This document shows, in pieces, positions 28,393-36,964 of a stretch of 64,000 nt of DNA. The translations under genes were made by a program, and so were the position numbers. The stretch is from positions 124,001-188,000 of the forward strand of contig CALJHC010000016.1 of NCBI GenBank assembly GCA_938075415.1, written 5' to 3'. Position 1 is the first letter of the stretch. Every line of letters begins with the position of its first letter. The notes below the pieces were generated by a model. It saw nothing but the letters and a program-made list of their open reading frames with translations, was not told the origin of the DNA and did no database searches. This DNA comes from an uncultured Rubripirellula sp. Lineage in GTDB: Bacteria; Planctomycetota; Planctomycetia; Pirellulales; Pirellulaceae.

Positions 28393-28878
28393 TTACTCCG
28401 GCGTCGAGTTAGCGTTGAGGGATTTTGTATTTTTGACAGGGTGCATGAACGAATGACTGCGTTTTGTGATCAGATATTTCGATGGATTCATATTCTTCGT
28501 ATCGGAATCTAATTGAGCGGTGACGCTGACTTCTAAATCGCTCGAATTAGACAGGTTTGGGTTAACTCTGATCGTCACGATTGGAGAGTAAGCTGCCAGA
28601 GTCTTGTCCTCTGGATTCCAGTCTTCGCCAGCGTACTCAGGGGATCGTGTTAATTGCTTCGCGGCCCGAAGGATACCTGCATCGAGTAAAAGTTCGGTTT
28701 GACGCATTTGTCGAGTTAAGAGTGTGGCGCGTCGAGCTCGAATCGCACTGAGCGTTGACAGGCTCATGATTGCGGTTGCCACACTCAAGCAAACCAAGAC
28801 ACAGATCATCAGCGTGCCATCACGTCGGCAAGGATGCACCACAATCTTTTTCTGCTCGTCGATCATTAATTTGATCAT
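28393..28878 (-). CDS. GspK/PilX-like minor pseudopilin
   Basis: 161 aa with one N-terminal helix after a basic leader (RRDG then TLMICVLVCLSVATAIMS). There is a G at the possible cleavage site but no Glu at +5, which is the pattern of GspK and PilX proteins. The helix continues into an amphipathic region (RATLLTRQMRQTELLLDAGILRA), also typical. The remaining part is much shorter than the ~300 aa of E. coli GspK. Its start overlaps the GspJ-like stop by 4 bp (ATGA-type), indicating translational coupling. Likely a tip component of the pseudopilus. Confidence 0.7.
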   Translation of the reverse strand: MIKLMIDEQKKIVVHPCRRDGTLMICVLVCLSVATAIMSLSTLSAIRARRATLLTRQMRQTELLLDAGILRAAKQLTRSPEYAGEDWNPEDKTLAAYSPIVTIRVNPNLSNSSDLEVSVTAQLDSDTKNMNPSKYLITKRSHSFMHPVKNTKSLNANSTPE

Positions 28879-29384
28879 TGGTGGACCTCACCTTTTTCGT
28901 GGTCAAGTCTGCGACCCAGCACCGCGTTGAATTGACGCGATTGTCTGATTTGAATTCCAACAGATTCTTTTGCGGAAGAGACTGTCAGGGATACTTGTTG
29001 TGGGTTTTGATTCGTTGCGAATGTCGAAAGTATCGGGCGTTCAAATTGATAGATTTCTTGCCACTTGACTTTGCCATCCACAATGTTCTGTCGCCTGATT
29101 GCATCTTGTTTCGTTGAGTATTTGATCAGTGTCTGATCTGCTTGGGTTAGGGTGATTTCAGTGGCGGACTTTAAATTTGCTGAAATGGCAAGATGAACCG
29201 ATGAACGAAAGTCCTGACTTAATCGATCGAAGGTTTGGTGTTCGGCGGCGCGTTGTTTTGATATCGAGTGAAATCTCATGACCTGATGAACCAGACCAAC
29301 CGATAGCATCAGCAATGAAAATCCAACCGACATGGTGATGGAGAGTTCGATGAGTGTGTAGCCACGGCACTTTTGCTTCCTCAT
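28875..29384 (-). CDS. GspJ-like prepilin
   Basis: 169 aa with a good type IV prepilin signal (CRG-YTLIELSITMSVG, Glu at +5) and a following hydrophobic helix. The mid part (QTFDRLSQDFRSSVHLAIS) resembles GspJ/PulJ minor pseudopilins. Overlaps both neighbours by 4 bp. Position between GspI-like and GspK-like genes repeats the I-J-K order of type II secretion operons. Confidence 0.75.
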   Translation of the reverse strand: MRKQKCRGYTLIELSITMSVGFSLLMLSVGLVHQVMRFHSISKQRAAEHQTFDRLSQDFRSSVHLAISANLKSATEITLTQADQTLIKYSTKQDAIRRQNIVDGKVKWQEIYQFERPILSTFATNQNPQQVSLTVSSAKESVGIQIRQSRQFNAVLGRRLDHEKGEVHQ

Positions 29385-29797
29385 TCAGCTATCTCCCTTT
29401 TTTCTTCGGGCAGTGGATCAACCCAAGCGACGAGAGAAATTGAGGCTCGGGGACGATTTTGGAAGTTCCAGTTAAGTTCTAAGGTGACCCGTCGCTCTGG
29501 TTCTTCGGTTACCGTGGCCTCAATGGACGCTTTGGGTGCGATGGAAAGAAGTTGCTCAGAGGGAGTTATCTGCCTTAGAGCCTCAATTCGATCGGCTGGT
29601 GTTAGTGCTGTAATCCGTTCAATTTGTTGACTTAGTTCTTCCAATGCAATTTGTTGGTGACGAGTGTCTTGCCACACTCGAGTGGTTCGCACGGCCATGG
29701 ATCCAACGACCAGTATTGCCGTGACCAATATCGAACAGGCTACAACAAGCTCAGTGCTAGTGAATCCGCTTCGTTTCCGAATGTTTGCTAGTTTCAT
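29381..29797 (-). CDS. GspI-like prepilin
   Basis: 138 aa; signal RSG-FTSTELVVACSILVTAI with Glu at +5, then a hydrophobic helix and a short soluble part (QQIALEELSQQIERITAL). The size and position fit GspI/PulI. It starts 17 bp after the GspF-like gene and overlaps the GspJ-like start by 4 bp. Confidence 0.72.
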   Translation of the reverse strand: MKLANIRKRSGFTSTELVVACSILVTAILVVGSMAVRTTRVWQDTRHQQIALEELSQQIERITALTPADRIEALRQITPSEQLLSIAPKASIEATVTEEPERRVTLELNWNFQNRPRASISLVAWVDPLPEEKREIAE

Positions 29798-29814
29798 TTT
29801 GGTAATGTTCCTTC

Positions 29815-30927
29815 CTAAATGACCTGAGCAAGTGCATTAATCAAGTCCGCTAGAAAACGGATCATTGCGCCGGAGATGATCAATACAATCCCGGCAAAAA
29901 GTAGTGTGACCATAGGATGGCCCAGTCGCATGATGAGGTTTTGGCTGCGTTGGATTCCTTGCCTCCTCTGCTCACTCAGTTCACGCAAACACCAGACCCG
30001 GCTTTCGAGCGAGGTGGATCGGTCCAATGCCTTGTATTGGGATTCATTCAGAATGCCTTGAAGGAAAAGGGCGTGCCAAAGGTTTTCTTTTTCGTTCAGC
30101 AGGGCGTCAACTTTTTGAAGTCGTTTCCGGAACCTCGCATCAAAATGCTTCTCAGTTAGCGTCGGTAGTACAGAACTGGCTGGTCTTCCCGCCTCAAGGG
30201 TCGACGCAATGAATTCCAAGAATTCACAAGTGCGAATGACTTGAGTATTAGGAGTTAATCGTCTAATCAGGTTATGTCTTAGAAAGCGGCGAGTTGGCCT
30301 CGACCACAAGATGAAGGCTCCGATAAAAGCACAAAGGATCATCATTGGAAATAAATTGATTAACCAACCTGACACCGTGCTAATCAGGGTGATTTGGTGA
30401 TTCATTCCGACGTCAAATTCCTTAATCATAGTTTCCAGCATTGGAATGATAAAAACCATTAGGAATAGCGTTGCGAGCATGGTTAGCAACGCAAGAATGA
30501 ATGAGTAAACATACAAGTGTTTACGTATTGTTGTATTTTCATCGAGAACAATTTTTCCCTCGTCTAGACGCTGGCGGTAAGTTTCTCCGATGGTCCCCGT
30601 CTGTACAGCAAGTTGCAGAGAAAGCAGATCTGTTTCATTAATCACATCCGGTGTCTGCTCCAAGGCAGCCAGAATTGGGATTCCCTCTTTGAGTCTCCGC
30701 GTCAATTTCTTTAAAAGACGTCGGTAATGCCCGCGGTGTTCTGCTGCAAGATTTTCAACCAATGGATGAAGATCTAGCTGCTCTCGGTGTGAAACAGCAA
30801 GTAGCCGAAGCAAGGATCGCTGCTTAATGCTTAGCGTATCGCTTGATAAACGTCCGGAGAGAGTCCATGTAGATTCATGAAAAACCAGGAATCGTGGTGC
30901 AAGGTTTGATGGCAACTTTTCCAACAT
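29815..30927 (-). CDS. GspF/PilC-like inner-membrane platform protein (third of three)
   Basis: 370 aa. A helical cytoplasmic part (residues ~50-120: LKKLTRRLKEGIPILAALEQ, then LLSLQLAVQTG) precedes two close membrane helices (~140-215, with FIIPMLETMIKEF between, a T2SSF-type motif) and a second cytoplasmic part, ending in a last helix (~345-368). GspF proteins link the secretion ATPase to the pseudopilus. Its ATG lies just after the previous stop behind an AGGAGGCTAGGG purine run. It is clearly diverged from the other two GspF-like copies upstream. Confidence 0.8.
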   Translation of the reverse strand: MLEKLPSNLAPRFLVFHESTWTLSGRLSSDTLSIKQRSLLRLLAVSHREQLDLHPLVENLAAEHRGHYRRLLKKLTRRLKEGIPILAALEQTPDVINETDLLSLQLAVQTGTIGETYRQRLDEGKIVLDENTTIRKHLYVYSFILALLTMLATLFLMVFIIPMLETMIKEFDVGMNHQITLISTVSGWLINLFPMMILCAFIGAFILWSRPTRRFLRHNLIRRLTPNTQVIRTCEFLEFIASTLEAGRPASSVLPTLTEKHFDARFRKRLQKVDALLNEKENLWHALFLQGILNESQYKALDRSTSLESRVWCLRELSEQRRQGIQRSQNLIMRLGHPMVTLLFAGIVLIISGAMIRFLADLINALAQVI

Positions 30928-30937
30928 TTAGTTATCC

Positions 30938-32131
30938 CTAGCCTCCTAGATGATAAATGAGTGTGAAAAGTGGAGCCAAGAGAAAGGCCACAGTAAAACC
31001 GATCGCGATACCTAGCATGACGATAGCGAGCTGAGAGATCGCACCCGATGTCCAATCCACCCGACAATGAACTCGTTCTGCGTAGAGAACCGAAAGTTCG
31101 CGAAGAAGAGGCACGTTAGGGCCAGGGTCTGTTTCAAGTGCCAGGATCATGTTTGGTGGGAAGCGTTTTCCAATTTTTGTTTCAGATAGTTTTGAATTCT
31201 TTTCTGCTTCCTTCGCAAGTCGGACGCACGCGTTTCGGTAATAGTGGCTCTTCACGCCGTTAGCCGATAATCGGATTGCACTTCCCAGTGGTAATCCCAG
31301 CTTCAGAAGTTCTGCTAACTGAGAACTAAGTATGGACATCAAGCTGACGCTGGCCGAGTTACCGGCGAAAATAAAACCAAACAGGCGGTGGGTTAGGCCC
31401 GTCCAAGAACACAGTTTTTGCAACGCAACCGTGACAGCAATGAGACCTGCTGTCTTGGATAACATGCGAATCGGGTTAAAACGAATCTCCCGAGAAAGAT
31501 TAATGACCAATTCGGTTGATCCGGGTAGTTCTAATCCAAAGTCTTCAAAGATTTCTTCGAAAGTGGGAACAACGATATAGATGAATAGCGAGAAAACGAA
31601 GGCGACTCCCATCGCCAAAAAAGCAGGATAAGCGAGCAATCGTCTTCGTTCCGTTCGGATCTCGTTATCACGCACCGCGTGACTGATCATGTTTGTAAGG
31701 TTCTGCTTCGAATTCTGATCTCCTAATCCTGATGCCAACACGGGCAACCACTGCATGATTTGCTTGCTTGACTCCAAGTCATCAGGCGATGACGCTGAGT
31801 CCAATTCAGACGCCAGGTATCGCAAGTCATTTTGTGTTTTTGAATGATGGATTTCGGCTGCCAAAGCTAGAATCACGGGGGTGATGTGATCACGATCTTT
31901 CCAGATTGAACGTAGCAGTTGCCTCGTGATCTCCTGCAGCGATTGCTGTGGCAAATCTTTTCGGGGATCCGATTCAGCATCCTTTGCTTCCGGCAGTGGC
32001 TCGATTTGTTGGACGAGCAATCCCTTGCTCTCGAGCAATTCTCTAGCCTCGAGCTCATTTGCAGCCTCAATTTCTCCGGTGGTTAATTCGCCACGACTGT
32101 CCAAGCAATGGAACTTGTATGGTTTCACCAT
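30938..32131 (-). CDS. GspF/PilC-like inner-membrane platform protein (second of three)
   Basis: 397 aa. The N-terminus KPYKFHCLDSRGELTTGEIE, with the following AANELEARELLESKGL, is the classic beginning of GspF/PilC (Y.y.a.d..G....G...A.....A...L...g). Two T2SSF-type halves follow, each with helices (FVFSLFIYIVVPTFEEIFEDF in the first; LAIVMLGIAIGFTVAFLLAPLF at the end). Of the three copies this is the most canonical. The ATG overlaps nothing but directly follows the TAA of the upstream gene (TAAATG) behind GGGAGGGG. Confidence 0.88.
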   Translation of the reverse strand: MVKPYKFHCLDSRGELTTGEIEAANELEARELLESKGLLVQQIEPLPEAKDAESDPRKDLPQQSLQEITRQLLRSIWKDRDHITPVILALAAEIHHSKTQNDLRYLASELDSASSPDDLESSKQIMQWLPVLASGLGDQNSKQNLTNMISHAVRDNEIRTERRRLLAYPAFLAMGVAFVFSLFIYIVVPTFEEIFEDFGLELPGSTELVINLSREIRFNPIRMLSKTAGLIAVTVALQKLCSWTGLTHRLFGFIFAGNSASVSLMSILSSQLAELLKLGLPLGSAIRLSANGVKSHYYRNACVRLAKEAEKNSKLSETKIGKRFPPNMILALETDPGPNVPLLRELSVLYAERVHCRVDWTSGAISQLAIVMLGIAIGFTVAFLLAPLFTLIYHLGG

Positions 32132-33214
32132 TTAAACCCCTCCCATTCCAGTAAGTGGACTGGCCAGGTCGTAGAGCATCTGGATGACAGGATTGAAAAG
32201 GCTAAAGCCGTAGGCCAGTACTAATAATCCTCCGATGAGCAATCCCGCAATTGAAGGGACTAACGAGTGCCAAGAACGTATTTGTCGGCCTGCAGTTTTT
32301 TCATAAGTATGAGATACGAAGTCCAAGGCGTTGTGTGGTTGATCTGAGTTGGCGGATTCGGATTCAACCGCCCATCGCATTAGGGGTGGCAACCAATCAG
32401 GGCTATTCACTTTCGAGGACGCAATGCGATTTGATTTGCTAGTGGCTTGGCCGTGTGATTGGAATGCCGCAGTCAACCATTCTTTGGTCAGTTCAAAATC
32501 TGGATTTGATAGAGCAATTGCTGAGTTGCGATCACACCCATGCTTTAATAAATCCGAAAGTTGTCTTGTCGCCTGAGCGTTGCGCAGGGTCTGATAGTAG
32601 TTCTGATTTCCTGGAATCCAATTCCAATTCATCCTAGTTCCTCGTCGCCTCCACCAGTACCAAAAGCCCGCGATGGCCAAAGGTATCAGGGTTCCCCAGA
32701 CCATGATTAATTCTCGGCTCCGTTGAAGGAATAAAACACCTGAGGGAGGCGTTTCACTCACCTGATCGTAGAGCATCAAGATACTTGGACCTGCAGTGGT
32801 GCAGGTGATTAAAAAACCGATGTAAGTCAAGATCAGCAGCACCGTCGGATAAATAAGTGCTGAGGAAAGTCGGTTGGTAACAGGAGCTCGCGACCTAGCC
32901 GACGAAGCAAGTTGGTCCAGTGCGATTCGAGTGCTTCCGGTTAGTAAATAGGCTAATGCAGCACGCTGGTAATTGCTGCCAAGCTGTGGGAATTCAAAAA
33001 CGATATTCGCTACGTCCTGATCAGGTCGATCGGCTAGTTTTAAAGCGTCATTTAATTTTTCCAGATCCTCCCGAAACGATCGTTGTTTCTGAACGGCTTG
33101 ATTCTTACCGGCTGATTGGTGCGACTGTCCTGAGCTAATCACAATATCGGCATTGGAGAATTCAATCAGATCGTGATTGAACTCGATGAGTTCTTCTGCA
33201 GAGATTTTTTGCAT
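32132..33214 (-). CDS. GspF/PilC-like inner-membrane platform protein (first of three)
   Basis: The ATG at 33214 (MQKISAEELIEF) is preferred over a TTG 18 bp upstream because GAGGGA precedes it. The 360-aa protein has the T2SSF layout: a helical part with PQLGSNYQRAALAYLL, a helix after LSSALIYPTVLLILTYIGF (a typical GspF phrase), a middle helix VWGTLIPLAIAGFWYWW, a second cytoplasmic part, and a C-terminal helix ending FNPVIQMLYDL. The GspF N-terminal domain is absent or very different. It is the first structural gene after the sigma/anti-sigma-like pair, 160 bp downstream. Confidence 0.75.
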   Translation of the reverse strand: MQKISAEELIEFNHDLIEFSNADIVISSGQSHQSAGKNQAVQKQRSFREDLEKLNDALKLADRPDQDVANIVFEFPQLGSNYQRAALAYLLTGSTRIALDQLASSARSRAPVTNRLSSALIYPTVLLILTYIGFLITCTTAGPSILMLYDQVSETPPSGVLFLQRSRELIMVWGTLIPLAIAGFWYWWRRRGTRMNWNWIPGNQNYYQTLRNAQATRQLSDLLKHGCDRNSAIALSNPDFELTKEWLTAAFQSHGQATSKSNRIASSKVNSPDWLPPLMRWAVESESANSDQPHNALDFVSHTYEKTAGRQIRSWHSLVPSIAGLLIGGLLVLAYGFSLFNPVIQMLYDLASPLTGMGGV

Positions 33215-33374
33215 GAGAACAATTTCCCTCAAAATTCATCAGTGTTGTTGTTCGTCGCGTACATTGATGCAATCACCAATTAATCGGAAAACAGAATCAC
33301 CTTTTCGATGATTGATTAGATCGGTTTTTTCCCACAGGTCTCGAAGAGATTATTCACCAGTGTTGTTGAGTGCA

Positions 33375-33818
33375 TTAGTCCGCGGCCAATGGAGGCCTGT
33401 TGAAATCTGACCGGACCGCACTTTTTGCATCGAGAATAGAAAAGGATGCCACTTGTTTTTTTCGAAACAGATCGAAGCCATCGTGAATCGACCAGGCTGC
33501 CGCTTCAAAACCACCTTCCGCGAATTCTATCGTTAGCTCATGAATTTGTTGGGAGGACTGTCGTTTCAACGATTCTCCCCAATGTTCAGTGATTGAGACA
33601 ACCTTGGAGTTGAACAGCAGCATGAGCGTTAACGTGATTGCGAATCCACTCAGCTTTCGTTCCGCTTCCAGATCGCTCCAGGATTGCTTCACACCATCAA
33701 TGAGGTTTGCACGCAAGGATTTTTTTGGCGTAACATCGTTTTGAATGCTGCGAATAAGTAATTCTATCCCGTGATCGTCAGCATCAAAGTCGTTATCAAA
33801 ATCATGGAGTGACATCAA
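33375..33818 (-). CDS. Small one-TM protein coupled to the sigma factor (possible anti-sigma)
   Basis: 147 aa; starts 17 bp inside the end of the sigma factor gene. It has an acidic N-terminus, a cytoplasmic part of ~55 residues and one membrane helix (~58-76, GFAITLTLMLLFNSKVV). No zinc-binding HxxxCxxC anti-sigma motif is present, so it is not the classical ZAS type. By position and topology it could hold the sigma factor at the membrane, but the sequence alone does not show this. Alternative: a small membrane component of the pilus-like system. Confidence 0.7.
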   Translation of the reverse strand: MMSLHDFDNDFDADDHGIELLIRSIQNDVTPKKSLRANLIDGVKQSWSDLEAERKLSGFAITLTLMLLFNSKVVSITEHWGESLKRQSSQQIHELTIEFAEGGFEAAAWSIHDGFDLFRKKQVASFSILDAKSAVRSDFNRPPLAAD

Positions 33819-34380
33819 TCTCTCCAGTTTTTTGCTGAGGGCTTAACTGCTGAAACAGTTTATCCATTGCATAGCGATAACGACTTGCTACCGTGGCGGT
33901 CGAAATTTCAAGGACCCCCGCGATCTCCGAGAAAGTCATTTCCTCCCAAATTTTAAGAACAACGACTTCGCTTTGTCTTGCGGGGAGACTGATTAAAACA
34001 TTCCAAATTACTTGATTGGATTCTTGATCAGCGAGTCGATTACTACTTCCAAGTGTGGTGATGTCAGACAAGTTCGGAGCAAAACTCAGTCGTTTTCGCT
34101 TCCGGATAATGTTCAACGCCTCGTTTCTTGTCATCCGCAGCAAGTAGGGCCAGGCTTGGTCCACTTGATTCAATCGATTGGGATTGGTGGCGACTTTCGT
34201 AAGAGCGGACTGAACAGCGTCCTCACCGTCATGTTGGTTTCCGGTAAGGCTGACAGCAAATCGAAGCAGACGCTGGGAAGTGACGTCGTAAAGCCCGGAG
34301 AGAGCATCGATGTCATTGGAAGAAATCCGCTTTGCGTATAGCTCGACGGTCTCTGCGAAGTTGTGCTTGTGGTGAGGCAT
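33802..34380 (-). CDS. ECF-type RNA polymerase sigma factor
   Basis: 192 aa, the normal ECF length. Region 2 is at ~24-90 (LYDVTSQRLLRFAVSLTGNQ; then EDAVQSALTKV and the -10 binding stretch PYLLRMTRNEALNIIRKRKR). Region 4 is at ~130-180 (LPARQSEVVVLKIWEEMTFS, with a helix-turn-helix ISTATVASRYRYAMDKL). There is no extra C-terminal domain. It overlaps its partner gene and heads the run of pilus/secretion genes on the same strand, so it likely controls them. Confidence 0.92.
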   Translation of the reverse strand: MPHHKHNFAETVELYAKRISSNDIDALSGLYDVTSQRLLRFAVSLTGNQHDGEDAVQSALTKVATNPNRLNQVDQAWPYLLRMTRNEALNIIRKRKRLSFAPNLSDITTLGSSNRLADQESNQVIWNVLISLPARQSEVVVLKIWEEMTFSEIAGVLEISTATVASRYRYAMDKLFQQLSPQQKTGEIDVTP

Positions 34381-34426
34381 GGCAGTATGAAGGACGCGCG
34401 AGGCCTCGTCATTTATTTAATGAACT

Positions 34427-36835
34427 TTAGATTTTCGCCAAGTTCTTCTTTTTTAGACCAATTGAACGGGGATTTCTTTGTTGATAGAAGCGATTCGAGA
34501 GGATTTGCTCCAAAATAAACAGGATTGCTACAAGCAGCATCGCTGGCGAATGTAAGCGTAACCGACGATTTTGGTCTTGATCGCTCTGGCCGTAATCTTC
34601 CTTTCGCGAGATCAAATCGTATTGATTTGCGCCAAAGATTACCGATAGGTCATCGGATTGAATCCGATCGAGCTTCGTTTTGGATGCACCCAGGTTCGCC
34701 GAAAACCCATTCCCCGGTTGCGATCCCCTCAGCCAATAGGTCCCCGAGTGGGTGACATCCCTAATGATGAGGGAACCGTTGTTTTCCCCGGCCAGAATCG
34801 GTGAAGGTGACTGATTGTTTGGCGAGAAAAGAAGGGTTTTTACCTGAGGTGTAAGGCTTTTGTCGAAGTTGAGATCCAGAGAGTGGCTCTCGCCGACCAA
34901 CGCCATGTTGTTGGTTCCATGTCGATTGGTGAGATATTCGATACTCTGCCGGCAAAGCAGCCATGCCGGCCAAGCATTGGATCCGAATAAGTCGTTCCAT
35001 GGACGATTGCGGTTTGCCACCGCTGGAAATGGAGTGGTAATGAGCAACAGGCGACCAGCATCTGTTTCCGATTCTGCGTCGGGCGCAAGATCGAATTGGC
35101 GCTCGATCATCGCGGGGTGTTCCGTTCCCGCAAACTCGAGCAAGACACGATCGTTTTCCGAAGCGGTTACCTGCCAATACTGATGAACTCGATAATTTCC
35201 CCAAGGAATATTTTCGCTTAGCTCACTTAAGATTGGATGTTGAAATTCTGCACTCTGAAGAAAAGCACCCGGTGATGGAACCCGCCAAGATCTTACCGAT
35301 CCCTCAAACCATTGGTCGTTGATGTCTCCCAGTTGGCCGTTACTTCCAAATGCAACCAACGCTCTGCCACCTTGACTGAGAAACGAATCAATCGCTTTTT
35401 GGTCTAATTCTTTCGAGGGTGGATCCAGCAAAATCAGAACATCGTATTCCTCGAGTCGGACCACCGCTAAGTCGGGAAAATCAATGCTTTCGATGTCGTA
35501 TTCAGACGTCGCCCCATCATTGGAGGATGCACGGATTGCACTGGCAACAACCTGCGCCTCGGATTGGTAACTGCTGACCAGCAAGACTTTGGATGGCGGT
35601 AACACTCTAACACTAAAGAAACGTGCGTCATCCAAAGGCATCGCATCGTTTCCAATCAGTCTCACAACACCATGGTGGGTTCCAACCGGTAAAGCGGGGA
35701 TTGTGAGAAGTAATTGCTGTGGTTGTCCGTTGATCAGTTGTGTGCTGGCTCGATCAACCGCGGTGGTTGCTGGCCAAAGGACTTGTTCGTTGCGTAATGC
35801 CGGAAGAGCCAAGTCATTTTGATACATCTCTAGCTCAGCCGTGACGGAAACCGCTTCGTCAGGGCCCAGCGATTCAACCTGCACAGTGACCGTGAGCGGC
35901 GTGGGCGTGTCCTTTGGCGGGGTGGCATCCGCAAGTTTAGGAATCGAGAGAACTCGATTTTTTCCGGTGAATTGGCCAAGGTCGAAAATGGTGAGATCGA
36001 TGGTTCCCTTTTCATTTGACAGTTCAAAATTACCTTCACGTCGCTCAGTTTCCCAAGCTGAGAGGGTTAAATCGCTGATGAGGAAGATACTTGATCTCTC
36101 GTGCCGACCAGTTTCAAGTAAACGCGCTGCGGAGGCTAACCGTGAGCGAAGCGGTTGGGCGGATTCTATGACGTCAAGCTGTTCCACCTTCTTTGTGGCG
36201 CTCGATGCATCGAGCGCGAAGGTGACCAGCTGTGTTGATCGATCGATGACGGCCACTTGACTGGATTGGGGTAATTGCGAAATCACCCAGTTTGCAACCG
36301 TTTTCATCCGTTCAAGGCGATGATCGTCGCTTGTTTTCCATGCAACGCTTGGTCCATTGTCCAACACAATTGCAATGCTTTGTGGCGCGAGTTGATTCAA
36401 TGATCCCGAAGGTCCATTGGCATAAGTTGCGACACCCCAAATGGATGCGGCACTGATCAGTGACATGGCGACAATCGCAAGGATGACCGCAAACGAGCGT
36501 TCCATTCCACGTGATTGAGCAAGGGTTGCCAATGCTAAAAGGCAGAAGCCAAATAGCATCAAAAGACTAATGGTCAGCCAAGTCAATGAGAGGGTTGCAG
36601 GGATAGCGGGTTGTGCCAGGGTTAAAGCCAAAGCCGCAAGAGCCGCAATTCGGAACGCGAGCAACCACCATTTTTTTACTCTGACCCTGCTCCGATTGAT
36701 CTCGGCTTTTTGTTTGAGTAGTTGAATGGAAGGGAAAATGATTTTTTTTGGCTGACGCCGCGACAGAAAATGTAATGCAATGGGGATTGAGACGGATAAA
36801 ACGCCAAGAATCAGTGATACATTAAAAAAAGTCAT
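34427..36835 (-). CDS. BatA-type N-terminal / VWA-like membrane protein
   Basis: 802 aa. Residues 1-80 match the BatA/aerotolerance N-terminal domain (two helices, IPIALHFLSRRQPKKIIFPS between them), with two more helices at ~70-140. A von Willebrand A-like domain follows (~150-300), but its metal site reads LDNGPS instead of DxSxS, so metal binding is doubtful. Then come an Ig-like part (~300-400), a flavodoxin/glutaminase-like part (~410-480, EEYDVLILLDPP with SQGGRALVAF) and a final membrane helix near 770. It lies downstream of MoxR and DUF58 genes, the usual arrangement for planctomycete Bat-like clusters. Role inferred: periplasmic-side partner of a MoxR chaperone system. Confidence 0.85.
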   Translation of the reverse strand: MTFFNVSLILGVLSVSIPIALHFLSRRQPKKIIFPSIQLLKQKAEINRSRVRVKKWWLLAFRIAALAALALTLAQPAIPATLSLTWLTISLLMLFGFCLLALATLAQSRGMERSFAVILAIVAMSLISAASIWGVATYANGPSGSLNQLAPQSIAIVLDNGPSVAWKTSDDHRLERMKTVANWVISQLPQSSQVAVIDRSTQLVTFALDASSATKKVEQLDVIESAQPLRSRLASAARLLETGRHERSSIFLISDLTLSAWETERREGNFELSNEKGTIDLTIFDLGQFTGKNRVLSIPKLADATPPKDTPTPLTVTVQVESLGPDEAVSVTAELEMYQNDLALPALRNEQVLWPATTAVDRASTQLINGQPQQLLLTIPALPVGTHHGVVRLIGNDAMPLDDARFFSVRVLPPSKVLLVSSYQSEAQVVASAIRASSNDGATSEYDIESIDFPDLAVVRLEEYDVLILLDPPSKELDQKAIDSFLSQGGRALVAFGSNGQLGDINDQWFEGSVRSWRVPSPGAFLQSAEFQHPILSELSENIPWGNYRVHQYWQVTASENDRVLLEFAGTEHPAMIERQFDLAPDAESETDAGRLLLITTPFPAVANRNRPWNDLFGSNAWPAWLLCRQSIEYLTNRHGTNNMALVGESHSLDLNFDKSLTPQVKTLLFSPNNQSPSPILAGENNGSLIIRDVTHSGTYWLRGSQPGNGFSANLGASKTKLDRIQSDDLSVIFGANQYDLISRKEDYGQSDQDQNRRLRLHSPAMLLVAILFILEQILSNRFYQQRNPRSIGLKKKNLAKI

Positions 36836-36964
36836 TCGCGATCTGTTGTCAGGCGTTCGTGTAGCCTCGTTTCGATCATATTCTGATCTGACGTGGTTAG
36901 ATATTGTTGAAGATTACTGTTCAAAAAACAGCATCATTCCTAGCATGTTTTTTTCAGACGGGAA

